A stretch of DNA of 7,535 nt from Actinomycetota bacterium (GTDB lineage Bacteria > Actinomycetota > Actinomycetes > Nanopelagicales > Nanopelagicaceae): positions 1 to 7,535 of the forward strand of contig CANKCX010000028.1 of the NCBI GenBank assembly GCA_947480375.1. Reading direction: 5' to 3'. The position numbers and the translations under genes are program-made. Below, in pieces: positions 1 through 6,789 of this stretch (positions are counted from its first letter, which is position 1; the number at the start of each line of letters is the position of its first letter). The notes under the pieces were generated by a model. The model had not been told where the DNA came from. It searched no databases and saw only the letters and a program-made list of their open reading frames with translations.

Positions 1-2937
1 GGATCACTTGGACCAGAATTTAATTTGCTTGATCCAGGACCAGCTTCATGTCGCCAGATTGCACTCGACTTTCCGGTTATTGATAATGATGAACTCGCAA
101 AGCTTATTCACGTTAACGCAGATGGAAACCATCCCGGATTTGCTGCGCATGTAGTTCGTGGACTCTTCCCGGTACTCGGGGGAGGCGAGGCGCTTGCACA
201 TCGAATCGCAGAAATTCGTCAAGAAGTTTCTCAAGCAATCAAAGATGGCGCACACATAATTGTTCTATCGGATCGTGATGGCGATGCCGAACATGCGCCT
301 ATTCCTTCATTGCTTTTGACTGCAGCAGTTCATCATCATTTAATTCGCGAAAAAACTCGAACCAAAGTTGGTTTAATTGTTGAATCTGGCGAAGTCCGTG
401 AAGTTCACCATGTTGCTCTTCTAGTTGGTTTCGGAGCCGCAGCAATAAACCCATATCTTGCAATGGAGTCTGCTGAAGATTTAGTTCGTCAAGGAGTCAT
501 AACTGGGATTACACCAGAGAAGGCCGTAGCGAATCTAATTAAATCGCTTGGTAAGGGTGTTCTAAAAGTTATGTCAAAGATGGGTATTTCAACCATTGCT
601 TCTTACACCGGCGCCCAAGTCTTTGAGGCAATAGGTTTATCTCGAGAAGTTGTTGATGAATATTTCGTCGGAGTAACTTCAAAGCTCGGTGGCGTTTCAA
701 TAGACATGATTGCGCAAGAAACTATTAAGCGTCACCATGTTGCATACCCACCTGGGGGAGAAGTTCCAGGAACAAAGCGCCTACCAATTGGTGGGGAATA
801 TCAATGGCGTCGAGATGGTGAACCACACCTCTTTGATCCAGAAACTGTTTTTGCTTTGCAGCATGCAACTCGTAACAAGCGTTACGACATTTTTAAGCGG
901 TATACCAATCGTGTTGATGATCAATCGAAACGCTTAATGACGCTTCGCGGTCTATTTGAATTTAAAACTGGATTACGCCCAGCCATACCAATTGAAGAAG
1001 TTGAAAGCAGATCTGCGATTATCAAACGATTCTCAACTGGGGCAATGTCGTACGGATCAATTTCTGCCGAAGCTCATGAAACTTTAGCTATTGCAATGAA
1101 CCGCATCGGTGGTAAATCGAATACTGGCGAAGGCGGGGAAGATCCAGCTCGTTACACGCTAGAAGCAAATGGCGATTCGAAGCGATCTGCAATCAAGCAG
1201 GTTGCATCCGGTCGGTTCGGTGTTACAAGCGAATATTTGGTTAATGCTGACGACATTCAAATCAAAATGGCGCAAGGTGCAAAACCTGGTGAAGGTGGCC
1301 AACTCCCCGGCGGCAAGGTTTATCCATGGATCGCAAAAGTTAGATATTCGACTCCTGGCGTAGGTTTAATCTCGCCACCACCACATCATGATATTTATTC
1401 AATTGAAGATCTTGCACAACTCATTCATGATTTAAAGAATGCAAATAAGAATGCACGAGTTCATGTGAAATTAGTAGCTGAAGTTGGAGTCGGAACTGTT
1501 GCTGCCGGTGTAAGTAAGGCCCACGCAGATGTAGTTCTAATCTCTGGCCATGATGGCGGAACCGGTGCTTCACCTTTGACATCACTTAAACACGCAGGTG
1601 CACCTTGGGAACTTGGCTTAGCCGAAACTCAACAAACACTTATGCTCAATGGTTTGCGCGATCGCATTGTTGTTCAAGTTGATGGTCAGATGAAAACCGG
1701 TCGAGACATTGTTATTGCCGCACTTCTTGGTGGCGAAGAGTTTGGTTTCGCGACTGCGCCACTAGTAGTTTCTGGTTGCGTAATGATGAGAGTTTGTCAT
1801 CTGGATACCTGCCCAGTTGGTGTTGCTACTCAAAACCCAGAACTTCGTGCACGTTTTAGCGGTAAACCAGAATTTGTTGAAACTTTCTTTGAATATATCG
1901 CCGATGAAGTGCGCGAACATTTAGCAGCACTAGGCTTTAGAACGCTTGAGGAAGCAATTGGTCAGGTTGAATTCTTAGATACTAAGAAGGCAATTAACCA
2001 CTGGAAGGCAAGTGGCTTAGATCTTGCGCCTTTGTTAGCAGCGCCTGTTTCTGGAAACACATCACCTCGCCACAACACAACAAAACAGGATCACGGATTG
2101 AATAACGCTCTTGATAATAAGTTAATTGAACTTGCATCAGATGCACTTAATAAAAAAGAAGTTGTGAATATCGAGCTACCCGTAAAGAACGTTAACCGTA
2201 CGGTTGGAACGATGCTTGGCTCTGAAATTACCCGCAAATTTGGGGGCACAGGTCTTGATCCAAATACCATAAATGTTTCTTTCCACGGAACTGCCGGAAA
2301 CTCATTTGGTGCATTTATTCCACGAGGATTAACACTTCGTCTTTACGGTGATGCAAATGATTATGTCGCTAAAGGTCTTTCCGGTGGTCGCGTAATTGTT
2401 CGACCAGATGAAAAAGCATCCTTCAAATCTCAAGAAAATGTAATCGCAGGAAATGTAATCGGATACGGATCTACATCTGGCGAAATTATGATTCGTGGAA
2501 AAGTCGGCGAGCGTTTCTGCGTTCGAAATTCTGGAGCAACTGCAATCGTTGAAGGTGTGGGAGATCACGGTTGCGAATATATGACTGGCGGAATCGCGCT
2601 AATTCTTGGCGAAACTGGCCGCAATTTTGCAGCAGGCATGTCAGGTGGTCGAGCCTTTGTCCTTGATTTAGATGCAGCACTTGTTAATACAGAACTTGTC
2701 GACGTCCTGGCGCTTCCGGTAGATCAAGAGCAGAGCGTTAAGGCTTTAGTTTCTAGCTTTGTTGCCGAAACTGGTTCACAAGTTGCAAGCGAACTTCTTG
2801 CAAATTGGGATGAAGCGAAGAAGCGAATTTCGATGGTGATGCCTAGAGATTATGCGCGAGTACTTGCGGCTATGGAGCGTGCCGAACGTGAAGGTTTACC
2901 GGTAGACAAAGTTGTGATGGAGGCAATCAATGGCTGA
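1..2937 (+). CDS. gltB: glutamate synthase (NADPH) large/alpha subunit, 5'-partial
   Basis: Large subunit of cytosolic NADPH-GOGAT, which with GltD converts glutamine, 2-oxoglutarate and NADPH into two glutamates. The reading frame is open to the first base of the window, so the start lies upstream; 978 residues are visible. Compared with about 1,500 residues for the family, the N-terminal glutaminase domain with its catalytic Cys1 and the beginning of the central domain are missing. Visible in order: the rest of the central domain (about residues 1-300, opening [10 protein letters not shown]), the FMN/glutamate synthase barrel (about 305-715, with SMSYGS-like segment at 349-354 and a GEGGE loop), the 3Fe-4S cysteines C593, C599 and C604 in a C-x5-C-x4-C pattern, and the C-terminal glycine-rich beta-helix domain (about 720-920). 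No frameshift or missing key residue was seen. It is followed by an overlapping gltD, as expected for a two-subunit enzyme. Identification is very secure. Confidence 0.97.
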   Translation, partial: GSLGPEFNLLDPGPASCRQIALDFPVIDNDELAKLIHVNADGNHPGFAAHVVRGLFPVLGGGEALAHRIAEIRQEVSQAIKDGAHIIVLSDRDGDAEHAPIPSLLLTAAVHHHLIREKTRTKVGLIVESGEVREVHHVALLVGFGAAAINPYLAMESAEDLVRQGVITGITPEKAVANLIKSLGKGVLKVMSKMGISTIASYTGAQVFEAIGLSREVVDEYFVGVTSKLGGVSIDMIAQETIKRHHVAYPPGGEVPGTKRLPIGGEYQWRRDGEPHLFDPETVFALQHATRNKRYDIFKRYTNRVDDQSKRLMTLRGLFEFKTGLRPAIPIEEVESRSAIIKRFSTGAMSYGSISAEAHETLAIAMNRIGGKSNTGEGGEDPARYTLEANGDSKRSAIKQVASGRFGVTSEYLVNADDIQIKMAQGAKPGEGGQLPGGKVYPWIAKVRYSTPGVGLISPPPHHDIYSIEDLAQLIHDLKNANKNARVHVKLVAEVGVGTVAAGVSKAHADVVLISGHDGGTGASPLTSLKHAGAPWELGLAETQQTLMLNGLRDRIVVQVDGQMKTGRDIVIAALLGGEEFGFATAPLVVSGCVMMRVCHLDTCPVGVATQNPELRARFSGKPEFVETFFEYIADEVREHLAALGFRTLEEAIGQVEFLDTKKAINHWKASGLDLAPLLAAPVSGNTSPRHNTTKQDHGLNNALDNKLIELASDALNKKEVVNIELPVKNVNRTVGTMLGSEITRKFGGTGLDPNTINVSFHGTAGNSFGAFIPRGLTLRLYGDANDYVAKGLSGGRVIVRPDEKASFKSQENVIAGNVIGYGSTSGEIMIRGKVGERFCVRNSGATAIVEGVGDHGCEYMTGGIALILGETGRNFAAGMSGGRAFVLDLDAALVNTELVDVLALPVDQEQSVKALVSSFVAETGSQVASELLANWDEAKKRISMVMPRDYARVLAAMERAEREGLPVDKVVMEAING
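2919..2937 (+). promoter_or_regulatory. gltD ribosome binding site and gltB/gltD overlap
   Basis: GGAGG at 2919-2923 lies inside the last codons of gltB, six bases before the gltD ATG at 2930. The gltB stop TGA is at 2935-2937, so the two genes share eight bases (ATGGCTGA). This layout supports the ATG at 2930 as the gltD start and suggests translational coupling, which would help keep the two subunits in balance. The coupling itself is inference. Confidence 0.8.
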
Positions 2938-4387
2938 TCCAAAAGGTTTCCTAACCACACCTCGCGAAACCCCGAAGCGTCGGCCAGTCGATGTTCGAAT
3001 TCGTGACTGGAAAGAAGTTTATGAACCACAAGAGTTTTCAGTATTGCAAAAGCAGGCTAGTCGCTGCATGGATTGTGGAATTCCGTTCTGTCACCAAGGT
3101 TGCCCACTTGGCAATCTAATTCCGGAATGGAACGACTTAATCTGGCGCGGTGAAACTCGTGAAGCAATAGATCGTTTACACGCCACAAATAATTTCCCAG
3201 AATTTACCGGCAGATTATGTCCAGCACCTTGTGAAACAGCATGTGTGGTCGGTATCAATGCAGATGCCGTAACAATTAAGCAGGTAGAACTTAGAACTAT
3301 TGAAGAAGCATTTTCTAATGGTTCGGTCGTTCCGCTTCCATCCGAACGCTTGACCGGAAAAACTATTGCAGTAATCGGCTCTGGTCCAGCAGGTTTGGCA
3401 GCAGCCCAACAATTAACTCGCGCTGGGCACACAGTTGCAGTTTATGAACGTGGCGCTAAACCAGGCGGTCTACTTCGCTATGGAATTCCAGAATTTAAAA
3501 TGGAGAAATCAATATTAGATCGTCGAATCGCACAGATGGAAGCCGAAGGAACTCGCTTTCGCAGTGGTGTGAATGTTGGCGTCGATATAACTGGCAGTGA
3601 ATTGCGTTCAAAATATGATGCAATTGTTCTTGCTGTTGGTTCAACTAACTGGCGCGATATTCAAGTTCCAGGACGCGAATTCAAGGGCGTCTATCAAGCG
3701 ATGGAATATCTGCCTTGGGGAAATAAGCAAGGTTTAAATGAATTAAATGAGGCACCACCAATAAACGCAGCAGGCAAGCACGTTGTAATTCTGGGCGGTG
3801 GCGATACTGGTGCAGATTGCTTGGGTACTGCAATCCGTCAAGGCGCAGCCAGTGTTACTCAATTAGAAATCATGCCGCGTCCAACCGAAGAACGTCCGGC
3901 ATCACAACCATGGCCTACTTATCCAATGATTTATCGAGTTAGCAGTGCGCATGAAGAAGCGGGCGATCGGCTTTTTGCAGTATCGACTGAAGAATTTTTA
4001 GGTGATGCAAATGGAAATCTTCGTGCAATCAAATTGGTTGAGACAAAATTTGTTGATGGTAAATTCGAAAAAGTTCCAGGATCCGAGCGCGAGATTCCGG
4101 CAGATTTAGTCTTCTTAGCAATGGGCTTTGTCGGACCAGAGAAATCTGAGCTTCTTAAACAATTAGAAGTTAGCTTTGATGAACGCGGAAATATTGCCAG
4201 AGATGAAAAATTTGCGACAAATATCGAAGGCGTTTATGTCGCCGGGGATGCTGGGCGGGGCCAATCATTAATCGTTTGGGCGATTGCTGAAGGTCGTAGC
4301 ACCGCAGCGGCAGTAGATGAATTTTTGGTGGGTCAGACTCAACTTCCAGCACCAATCGAACCAACTGCACGTCCATTGATGGTTTAG
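2930..4387 (+). CDS. gltD: glutamate synthase (NADPH) small/beta subunit
   Basis: FAD and iron-sulfur subunit that takes electrons from NADPH and passes them to the FMN site of GltB. At 485 residues it is the usual family length. The N-terminal domain has two cysteine clusters for 4Fe-4S centres: C46, C49, C54, C58 and C97, C101, C105. The FAD-binding Rossmann motif is G150-x-G152-x2-G155 ([10 protein letters not shown]). The NADPH-binding Rossmann motif is GGGDTGADC at 289-297. A second FAD contact motif, [11 protein letters not shown], lies near residue 435. The start at 2930 is supported by a GGAGG six bases upstream and by an N-terminus running straight into the family's conserved opening. 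It overlaps gltB by eight bases, so the two are surely one operon. Related proteins include the NADPH-GOGAT-like subunits of dihydropyrimidine dehydrogenase and hydrogenases, but the direct partnership with gltB settles the call. Confidence 0.97.
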   Translation: MADPKGFLTTPRETPKRRPVDVRIRDWKEVYEPQEFSVLQKQASRCMDCGIPFCHQGCPLGNLIPEWNDLIWRGETREAIDRLHATNNFPEFTGRLCPAPCETACVVGINADAVTIKQVELRTIEEAFSNGSVVPLPSERLTGKTIAVIGSGPAGLAAAQQLTRAGHTVAVYERGAKPGGLLRYGIPEFKMEKSILDRRIAQMEAEGTRFRSGVNVGVDITGSELRSKYDAIVLAVGSTNWRDIQVPGREFKGVYQAMEYLPWGNKQGLNELNEAPPINAAGKHVVILGGGDTGADCLGTAIRQGAASVTQLEIMPRPTEERPASQPWPTYPMIYRVSSAHEEAGDRLFAVSTEEFLGDANGNLRAIKLVETKFVDGKFEKVPGSEREIPADLVFLAMGFVGPEKSELLKQLEVSFDERGNIARDEKFATNIEGVYVAGDAGRGQSLIVWAIAEGRSTAAAVDEFLVGQTQLPAPIEPTARPLMV

Positions 4388-4406
4388 AAGATCTATTCCA
4401 TACAAT
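4376..4406 (+). promoter_or_regulatory. weak candidate promoter for pyk
   Basis: TTGATG (4376-4381, 4 of 6 to the -35 consensus) and TACAAT (4401-4406, 5 of 6 to the -10 consensus) are separated by 19 bases, slightly wider than ideal. Transcription would begin near 4413 and leave a leader of about 34 bases before the pyk ATG. The -35 box overlaps the last gltD codons. pyk could instead be read through from gltBD, since no terminator is visible in the 59-base gap. Confidence 0.3.
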
Positions 4407-4446
4407 TACTACATTAATTGCGACCATAAAAGAGAAGGTTTATTAG

Positions 4447-5889
4447 ATGCGTAGAGCGAAGATTGTTTGCACCATGGGACCAGCAGTTGAGGCACCTGAA
4501 AAAGTAGATGCGTTAATTGCTGCAGGAATGAATATGGCACGGTTAAATCTCTCGCACGGCGGATATCCAGAGCATCAAGCAAGGCTAGATGCAGTTCGAT
4601 CAGCCGCAGTAAAGGCTGGGGTAGCAGTTGCAATTTTGGTTGATCTACAAGGCCCAAAGATTCGGTTAGCTCGATTTGAAAATGGACCACACGATTTAGC
4701 TCGTGGCGATATTTTCACAATCACAACAGATGAAGTTCCTGGTACCAAGGAGCGCGTCGGAACTACATATAAAGGTCTGCCAGGGGATTGCAAACCAGGA
4801 GATCGGATTCTGATTGATGATGGAAAAGTAACTGTCGAAGTCGTTGAAGTTAAAGGAAATGATGTAATAACTAAGTGCATCGAACCAGGAGCAGTAAGCA
4901 ATAACAAAGGTATAAATCTTCCAGGTGTTGCAGTGTCAGTTCCTGCGCTATCGGAGAAAGATAAAGAAGATTTACGTTGGGGATTGCGCGCTGGCGCAGA
5001 TTTCATTGCGCTCTCATTCGTGAGAAGCGCAAAGGATATTGTTGATGTTCATCGCATCATGGATGAAGAGGGTGTTCGTCGCCCGGTTATTGCAAAGATT
5101 GAAAAGCCACAAGCGGTTGATAACTTAGAAGAAATCGTTGCTGCCTTCGATGGAATTATGGTTGCAAGAGGTGACCTTGGCGTTGAAATGCCAATCGAAG
5201 AGGTACCTCTTGTACAGAAGCGTTGTGTAATGCTTTCTCGTGAAGCAGCCAAGCCAGTAATCGTTGCAACTCAGATGTTAGATTCAATGATCACAAATTC
5301 TCGCCCTACAAGAGCTGAAGCAACTGACTGCGCAAACGCAGTATTAGATGGCGCAGATGCTCTAATGCTTTCAGGTGAAACCAGCGTTGGAGAATTTGCT
5401 ATCGAAGCTGTAACAACGATGGCCAGAATCATCGAACGTACCGAAGAAGCAATGCTTGATCGGATCCCAGCGCTTCGTCACGAACCAAGAACTAAGGGTG
5501 GCGCAATTACAAAGGCGGCAACTGAAGTTGGCGCAATCGTTGATGCAAAATACTTGATTGCATTTACCCAGAGCGGAGATTCTGCTCGCCGTATGTCACG
5601 ACTTCGTTCGCCAATCAAGATTATGGCTTTCACTCCGGAAGCAGCCGTTTACAACCAACTCGCACTTTCCTGGGGGATCGAATCTAAGATCACTCAGATG
5701 GTTTCGCATACCGATGAGATGGTTGCTCAGGTAGATCGAATTCTCATCGATTCGAATAGCGTGCAAAAGGGAGATAACGTCATTATCGTGGCGGGTTCAC
5801 CTCCCGGAATCCCTGGTTCAACAAATGCCATGCGCGTTCATCGCGTTGGCGATGCCGTTGAAGGAATTGCCCCCGCATATCGTAAGTAG
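4447..5889 (+). CDS. pyk: pyruvate kinase
   Basis: Cytosolic last step of glycolysis: phosphoenolpyruvate plus ADP to pyruvate plus ATP. The 480-residue length is normal. The barrel begins at the N-terminus (KIVCTMGP, then the MNMARLNLSHG segment around 28-38), is interrupted by the B domain from about 75 to 165, and resumes with the catalytic lysine K217 in AKIEKP, metal ligands E219 and D243 (ARGDLGVE), and the SRPTRAEATD segment. The C-terminal regulatory domain has a sugar-phosphate-type loop (TQSGDSARR) and a late PGIPGSTN loop, consistent with allosteric control. L67, Q68, K71 and L74 match the signature of the potassium-independent class. The ATG start is supported by AGAAGG at 4433-4438, eight bases upstream. 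It lies 59 bases after gltD and 29 bases before a tRNA. Identification is very secure; its effector cannot be read from sequence alone. Confidence 0.97.
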   Translation: MRRAKIVCTMGPAVEAPEKVDALIAAGMNMARLNLSHGGYPEHQARLDAVRSAAVKAGVAVAILVDLQGPKIRLARFENGPHDLARGDIFTITTDEVPGTKERVGTTYKGLPGDCKPGDRILIDDGKVTVEVVEVKGNDVITKCIEPGAVSNNKGINLPGVAVSVPALSEKDKEDLRWGLRAGADFIALSFVRSAKDIVDVHRIMDEEGVRRPVIAKIEKPQAVDNLEEIVAAFDGIMVARGDLGVEMPIEEVPLVQKRCVMLSREAAKPVIVATQMLDSMITNSRPTRAEATDCANAVLDGADALMLSGETSVGEFAIEAVTTMARIIERTEEAMLDRIPALRHEPRTKGGAITKAATEVGAIVDAKYLIAFTQSGDSARRMSRLRSPIKIMAFTPEAAVYNQLALSWGIESKITQMVSHTDEMVAQVDRILIDSNSVQKGDNVIIVAGSPPGIPGSTNAMRVHRVGDAVEGIAPAYRK

Positions 5890-5896
5890 TTAAAGT
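5867..5896 (+). promoter_or_regulatory. weak candidate promoter for the tRNA
   Basis: TTGCCC (5867-5872) and TAAAGT (5891-5896) are 18 bases apart, matching consensus at 3 of 6 and 4 of 6 positions. Transcription from about 5903 would give a short leader of about 16 bases before the tRNA 5' end. The -35 box lies inside pyk. The match is poor for a tRNA promoter, and the tRNA may instead be cut from a pyk read-through transcript. Confidence 0.2.
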
Positions 5897-5918
5897 AGGG
5901 GCAGTAGTTTTTAAAATT

Positions 5919-5991
5919 GCCTCGGTACTCCAACGGTAGAGAGGGCGGACTCAAAATCCGCACAGTGTCGGTTCAAATCCGACTCGAGGCA
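5919..5991 (+). tRNA. tRNA-Leu, anticodon CAA, with a short class I body
   Basis: The 73 bases fold as a cloverleaf. The acceptor stem is GCCTCGG (5919-5925) with TCGAGGC (5984-5990), one G-T wobble, and discriminator A at 5991. The anticodon stem GCGGA/TCCGC encloses the loop CTCAAAA, so the anticodon is CAA (reads UUG, leucine). The T arm is GTCGG/CCGAC with loop TTCAAAT. The D arm is weak: CTC pairs with GAG in either of two registers, and a fourth pair would be a C-A mismatch. The variable region is only five bases (ACAGT), whereas normal bacterial leucine tRNAs are class II with a long variable arm and about 85 bases. CCA is not encoded. A73 agrees with leucine identity. It sits 29 bases after pyk and one base before the next start codon. 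The tRNA-like fold is secure; the charged amino acid is less so. Confidence 0.85.
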
Positions 5992-5992
5992 C
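5986..5992 (+). promoter_or_regulatory. Shine-Dalgarno-like GAGG inside the tRNA acceptor stem
   Basis: GAGG at 5986-5989 is the only purine-rich ribosome-binding candidate before the GTG at 5993. It lies only three bases from the start codon, closer than usual, and forms part of the 3' strand of the tRNA acceptor stem. In the folded tRNA it would be base-paired and hidden, and after tRNA 3' cleavage it would be removed from the mRNA. It is therefore a doubtful ribosome binding site, and its weakness points toward leaderless translation of the regulator. Confidence 0.4.
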
Positions 5993-6580
5993 GTGAGTGA
6001 AAAAAGAGTTGCCCGAATCCTTGTTGCCGAGGATGAAGCTTTAATTCGCCTTGACTTAGTTGAAATGCTTACAGAAGCCGGATATGAAGTTGTAGCGCAG
6101 GCAACAAATGGCGTTGAAGCAATTGCGCTAGCAAAAGAATTTAAACCTGATTTAGCAATTCTTGATGTAAAGATGCCAGAACTAGATGGAATTTCAGCGG
6201 CACAAGAGATTATAGAAATTTCGCCAGTTCTAATGCTTACCGCCTTTAGTCAGAAAGAATTAGTAGAACGTGCTCGTGATGCTGGTGTCATGGCATATGT
6301 TGTAAAACCATTTAGTATCAATGATCTAACTCCAGCGATTGAGATCGCGATGAGCAGACATTTACAAATGCGTTCATTAAAAGATGAAGTAAGTGATTTA
6401 CATGAACGACTTGAAACTCGAAAAATTATCGACCGCGCAAAGGGCATCTTGATGGCGGCCATGAATCTTTCCGAGCCAGAAGCATTCAGCTGGATACAGC
6501 GGGCAGCCATGGATCGACGAATCAGCATGAAGGCGGTCGCCCAAGCCGTAATCTCGCCGGATTCAGTTCCAGACCACTAG
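5993..6580 (+). CDS. pdtaR: PdtaR-like response regulator with C-terminal ANTAR RNA-binding domain
   Basis: Cytosolic two-component response regulator of 195 residues. The receiver domain (about 6-122) has acidic pocket E13 and D14, phospho-acceptor D58 in LDVKMP, T83, and K105 in the VKPF motif. A short helical linker (about 125-140) leads to the ANTAR domain (about 138-190), with the family hallmarks RAKGILM, the EAF segment and IQRAAMDRR. ANTAR domains bind paired RNA hairpins and act by antitermination or related RNA-level control. The protein closely resembles M. tuberculosis PdtaR (Rv1626), whose kinase is PdtaS; no kinase is visible here. GTG at 5993 is chosen because the frame is open back to a TAA at 5912 but holds no other start codon, and because the N-terminus runs directly into the receiver fold. 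Only one base separates it from the upstream tRNA. Its RNA targets cannot be told from the protein sequence. Confidence 0.94.
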   Translation: MSEKRVARILVAEDEALIRLDLVEMLTEAGYEVVAQATNGVEAIALAKEFKPDLAILDVKMPELDGISAAQEIIEISPVLMLTAFSQKELVERARDAGVMAYVVKPFSINDLTPAIEIAMSRHLQMRSLKDEVSDLHERLETRKIIDRAKGILMAAMNLSEPEAFSWIQRAAMDRRISMKAVAQAVISPDSVPDH

Positions 6581-6623
6581 ATACCCAGGATTTACTCCGC
6601 GATATCTGAATTTTGTGCGTGTT

Positions 6624-6688
6624 ATTGGCCGAAAAGCCGTTCAAATTGCTTTGTAACAATCGGGTAAAGAGTGTCTAAATCGGCCAAT
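6624..6688 (+). repeat. distant 8-bp inverted repeat after pdtaR
   Basis: ATTGGCCG (6624-6631) is matched exactly by CGGCCAAT (6681-6688), with 49 bases between. The arms could pair in a transcript and enclose the first candidate promoter, or could be two half-sites. There is no U-tract after the second arm, so this is not a standard terminator. An 8-bp match in a gap of this size could arise by chance. Confidence 0.25.
6651..6679 (+). promoter_or_regulatory. candidate upstream livK promoter
   Basis: TTGTAA (6651-6656) and TCTAAA (6674-6679) are spaced by exactly 17 bases, each matching consensus at 4 of 6 positions. Transcription would begin near 6686 and carry the TTCAC repeats and both leader hairpins in a leader of about 104 bases. 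The -35 box lies within TTGTAACAA, a small dyad. It is one of two possible promoters in this gap. Confidence 0.3.
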
Positions 6689-6727
6689 TTCACTTGAGTT
6701 CACCTGTAGTTCACCTATAGCCTTCAC
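6689..6727 (+). promoter_or_regulatory. TTCAC direct-repeat array, candidate operator upstream of livK
   Basis: TTCAC occurs four times on the same strand, at 6689, 6699, 6710 and 6723. The middle two lie within perfect 9-bp repeats AGTTCACCT (6697-6705 and 6708-6716), 11 bases apart, about one helical turn. Tandem sites with 11-bp spacing are typical of OmpR/PhoB-family regulators. The GTTCACC core resembles the actinobacterial PhoP PHO box, and the AC-n9-AC pattern (6702-6703 and 6713-6714) also fits the mycobacterial GlnR pattern. The array overlaps the better livK promoter candidate. Which regulator binds cannot be decided from the sequence. Confidence 0.5.
6694..6721 (+). promoter_or_regulatory. 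candidate proximal livK promoter
   Basis: TTGAGT (6694-6699) and TATAGC (6716-6721) are spaced by 16 bases, each matching consensus at 4 of 6 positions. Transcription would start near 6728 and leave a leader of about 62 bases. The two perfect AGTTCACCT repeats fill the space from the -35 to the -10, so a protein bound there would be expected to block or reposition RNA polymerase. Confidence 0.4.
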
Positions 6728-6733
6728 TCCTCC

Positions 6734-6747
6734 CTGTCCCGGGACGG
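6734..6747 (+). repeat. GC-rich dyad in the livK leader
   Basis: GTCCCGGGAC (6736-6745) is a perfect 10-bp palindrome, extended by one wobble and one C-G pair to 6734-6747. As RNA it could form a five-pair stem with a CCGG loop. As DNA it could be a dimeric regulator's site just downstream of the proximal promoter. It stands out against the AT-rich surroundings. Its role is unknown. Confidence 0.4.
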
Positions 6748-6758
6748 AAATAAACAAG

Positions 6759-6772
6759 CTGTGGAAACACAG
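6759..6772 (+). promoter_or_regulatory. GAAA-tetraloop hairpin just before the livK ribosome binding site
   Basis: CTGTG (6759-6763) and CACAG (6768-6772) are perfectly complementary around a GAAA tetraloop, a very stable GNRA-type loop. The hairpin ends five bases before the AGGAAGG ribosome binding site. Without a U-tract it is not a terminator. It might protect the mRNA 5' region or keep the ribosome binding site open; both are inference. Confidence 0.45.
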
Positions 6773-6777
6773 AAAAC

Positions 6778-6784
6778 AGGAAGG
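6778..6784 (+). promoter_or_regulatory. strong livK ribosome binding site
   Basis: AGGAAGG lies five bases before the ATG at 6790. It is the strongest such site visible in the window and, with the codon bias of the gene, suggests high expression. It supports the ATG at 6790 as the start. Confidence 0.8.
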
Positions 6785-6789
6785 TCTAC

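Noticed and set aside
25..27. TTG as the start of gltB
   Set aside because: The frame stays open to base 1 and the codons before it (GSLGPEFN) are conserved glutamate synthase sequence, so the gene simply enters from upstream.
3091..3432. 113-residue open frame on the minus strand
   Set aside because: It is antisense to the conserved cysteine and FAD-binding region of gltD and shows no recognisable domain.
4575..5006. 143-residue open frame on the minus strand
   Set aside because: It lies entirely inside pyk, resembles no family I recognise, and has no supporting ribosome binding site; it is a shadow of the real gene.
5912..5917. TAAAAT as the -10 box of the tRNA promoter
   Set aside because: Although it matches 5 of 6 consensus bases, transcription would begin around 5924, inside the tRNA, and there is no suitable -35 box.
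6627..6638. GGC-CGAAAA-GCC hairpin as a terminator for pdtaR
   Set aside because: The stem has only three pairs and no U-tract follows, so it cannot be supported as an intrinsic terminator; none is evident in this gap.
6734..6772. Classical ANTAR dual-hairpin target in the livK leader
   Set aside because: The loops are CCGG and GAAA, not six-base loops with A at position 1 and G at position 4, so the known target pattern is not met.
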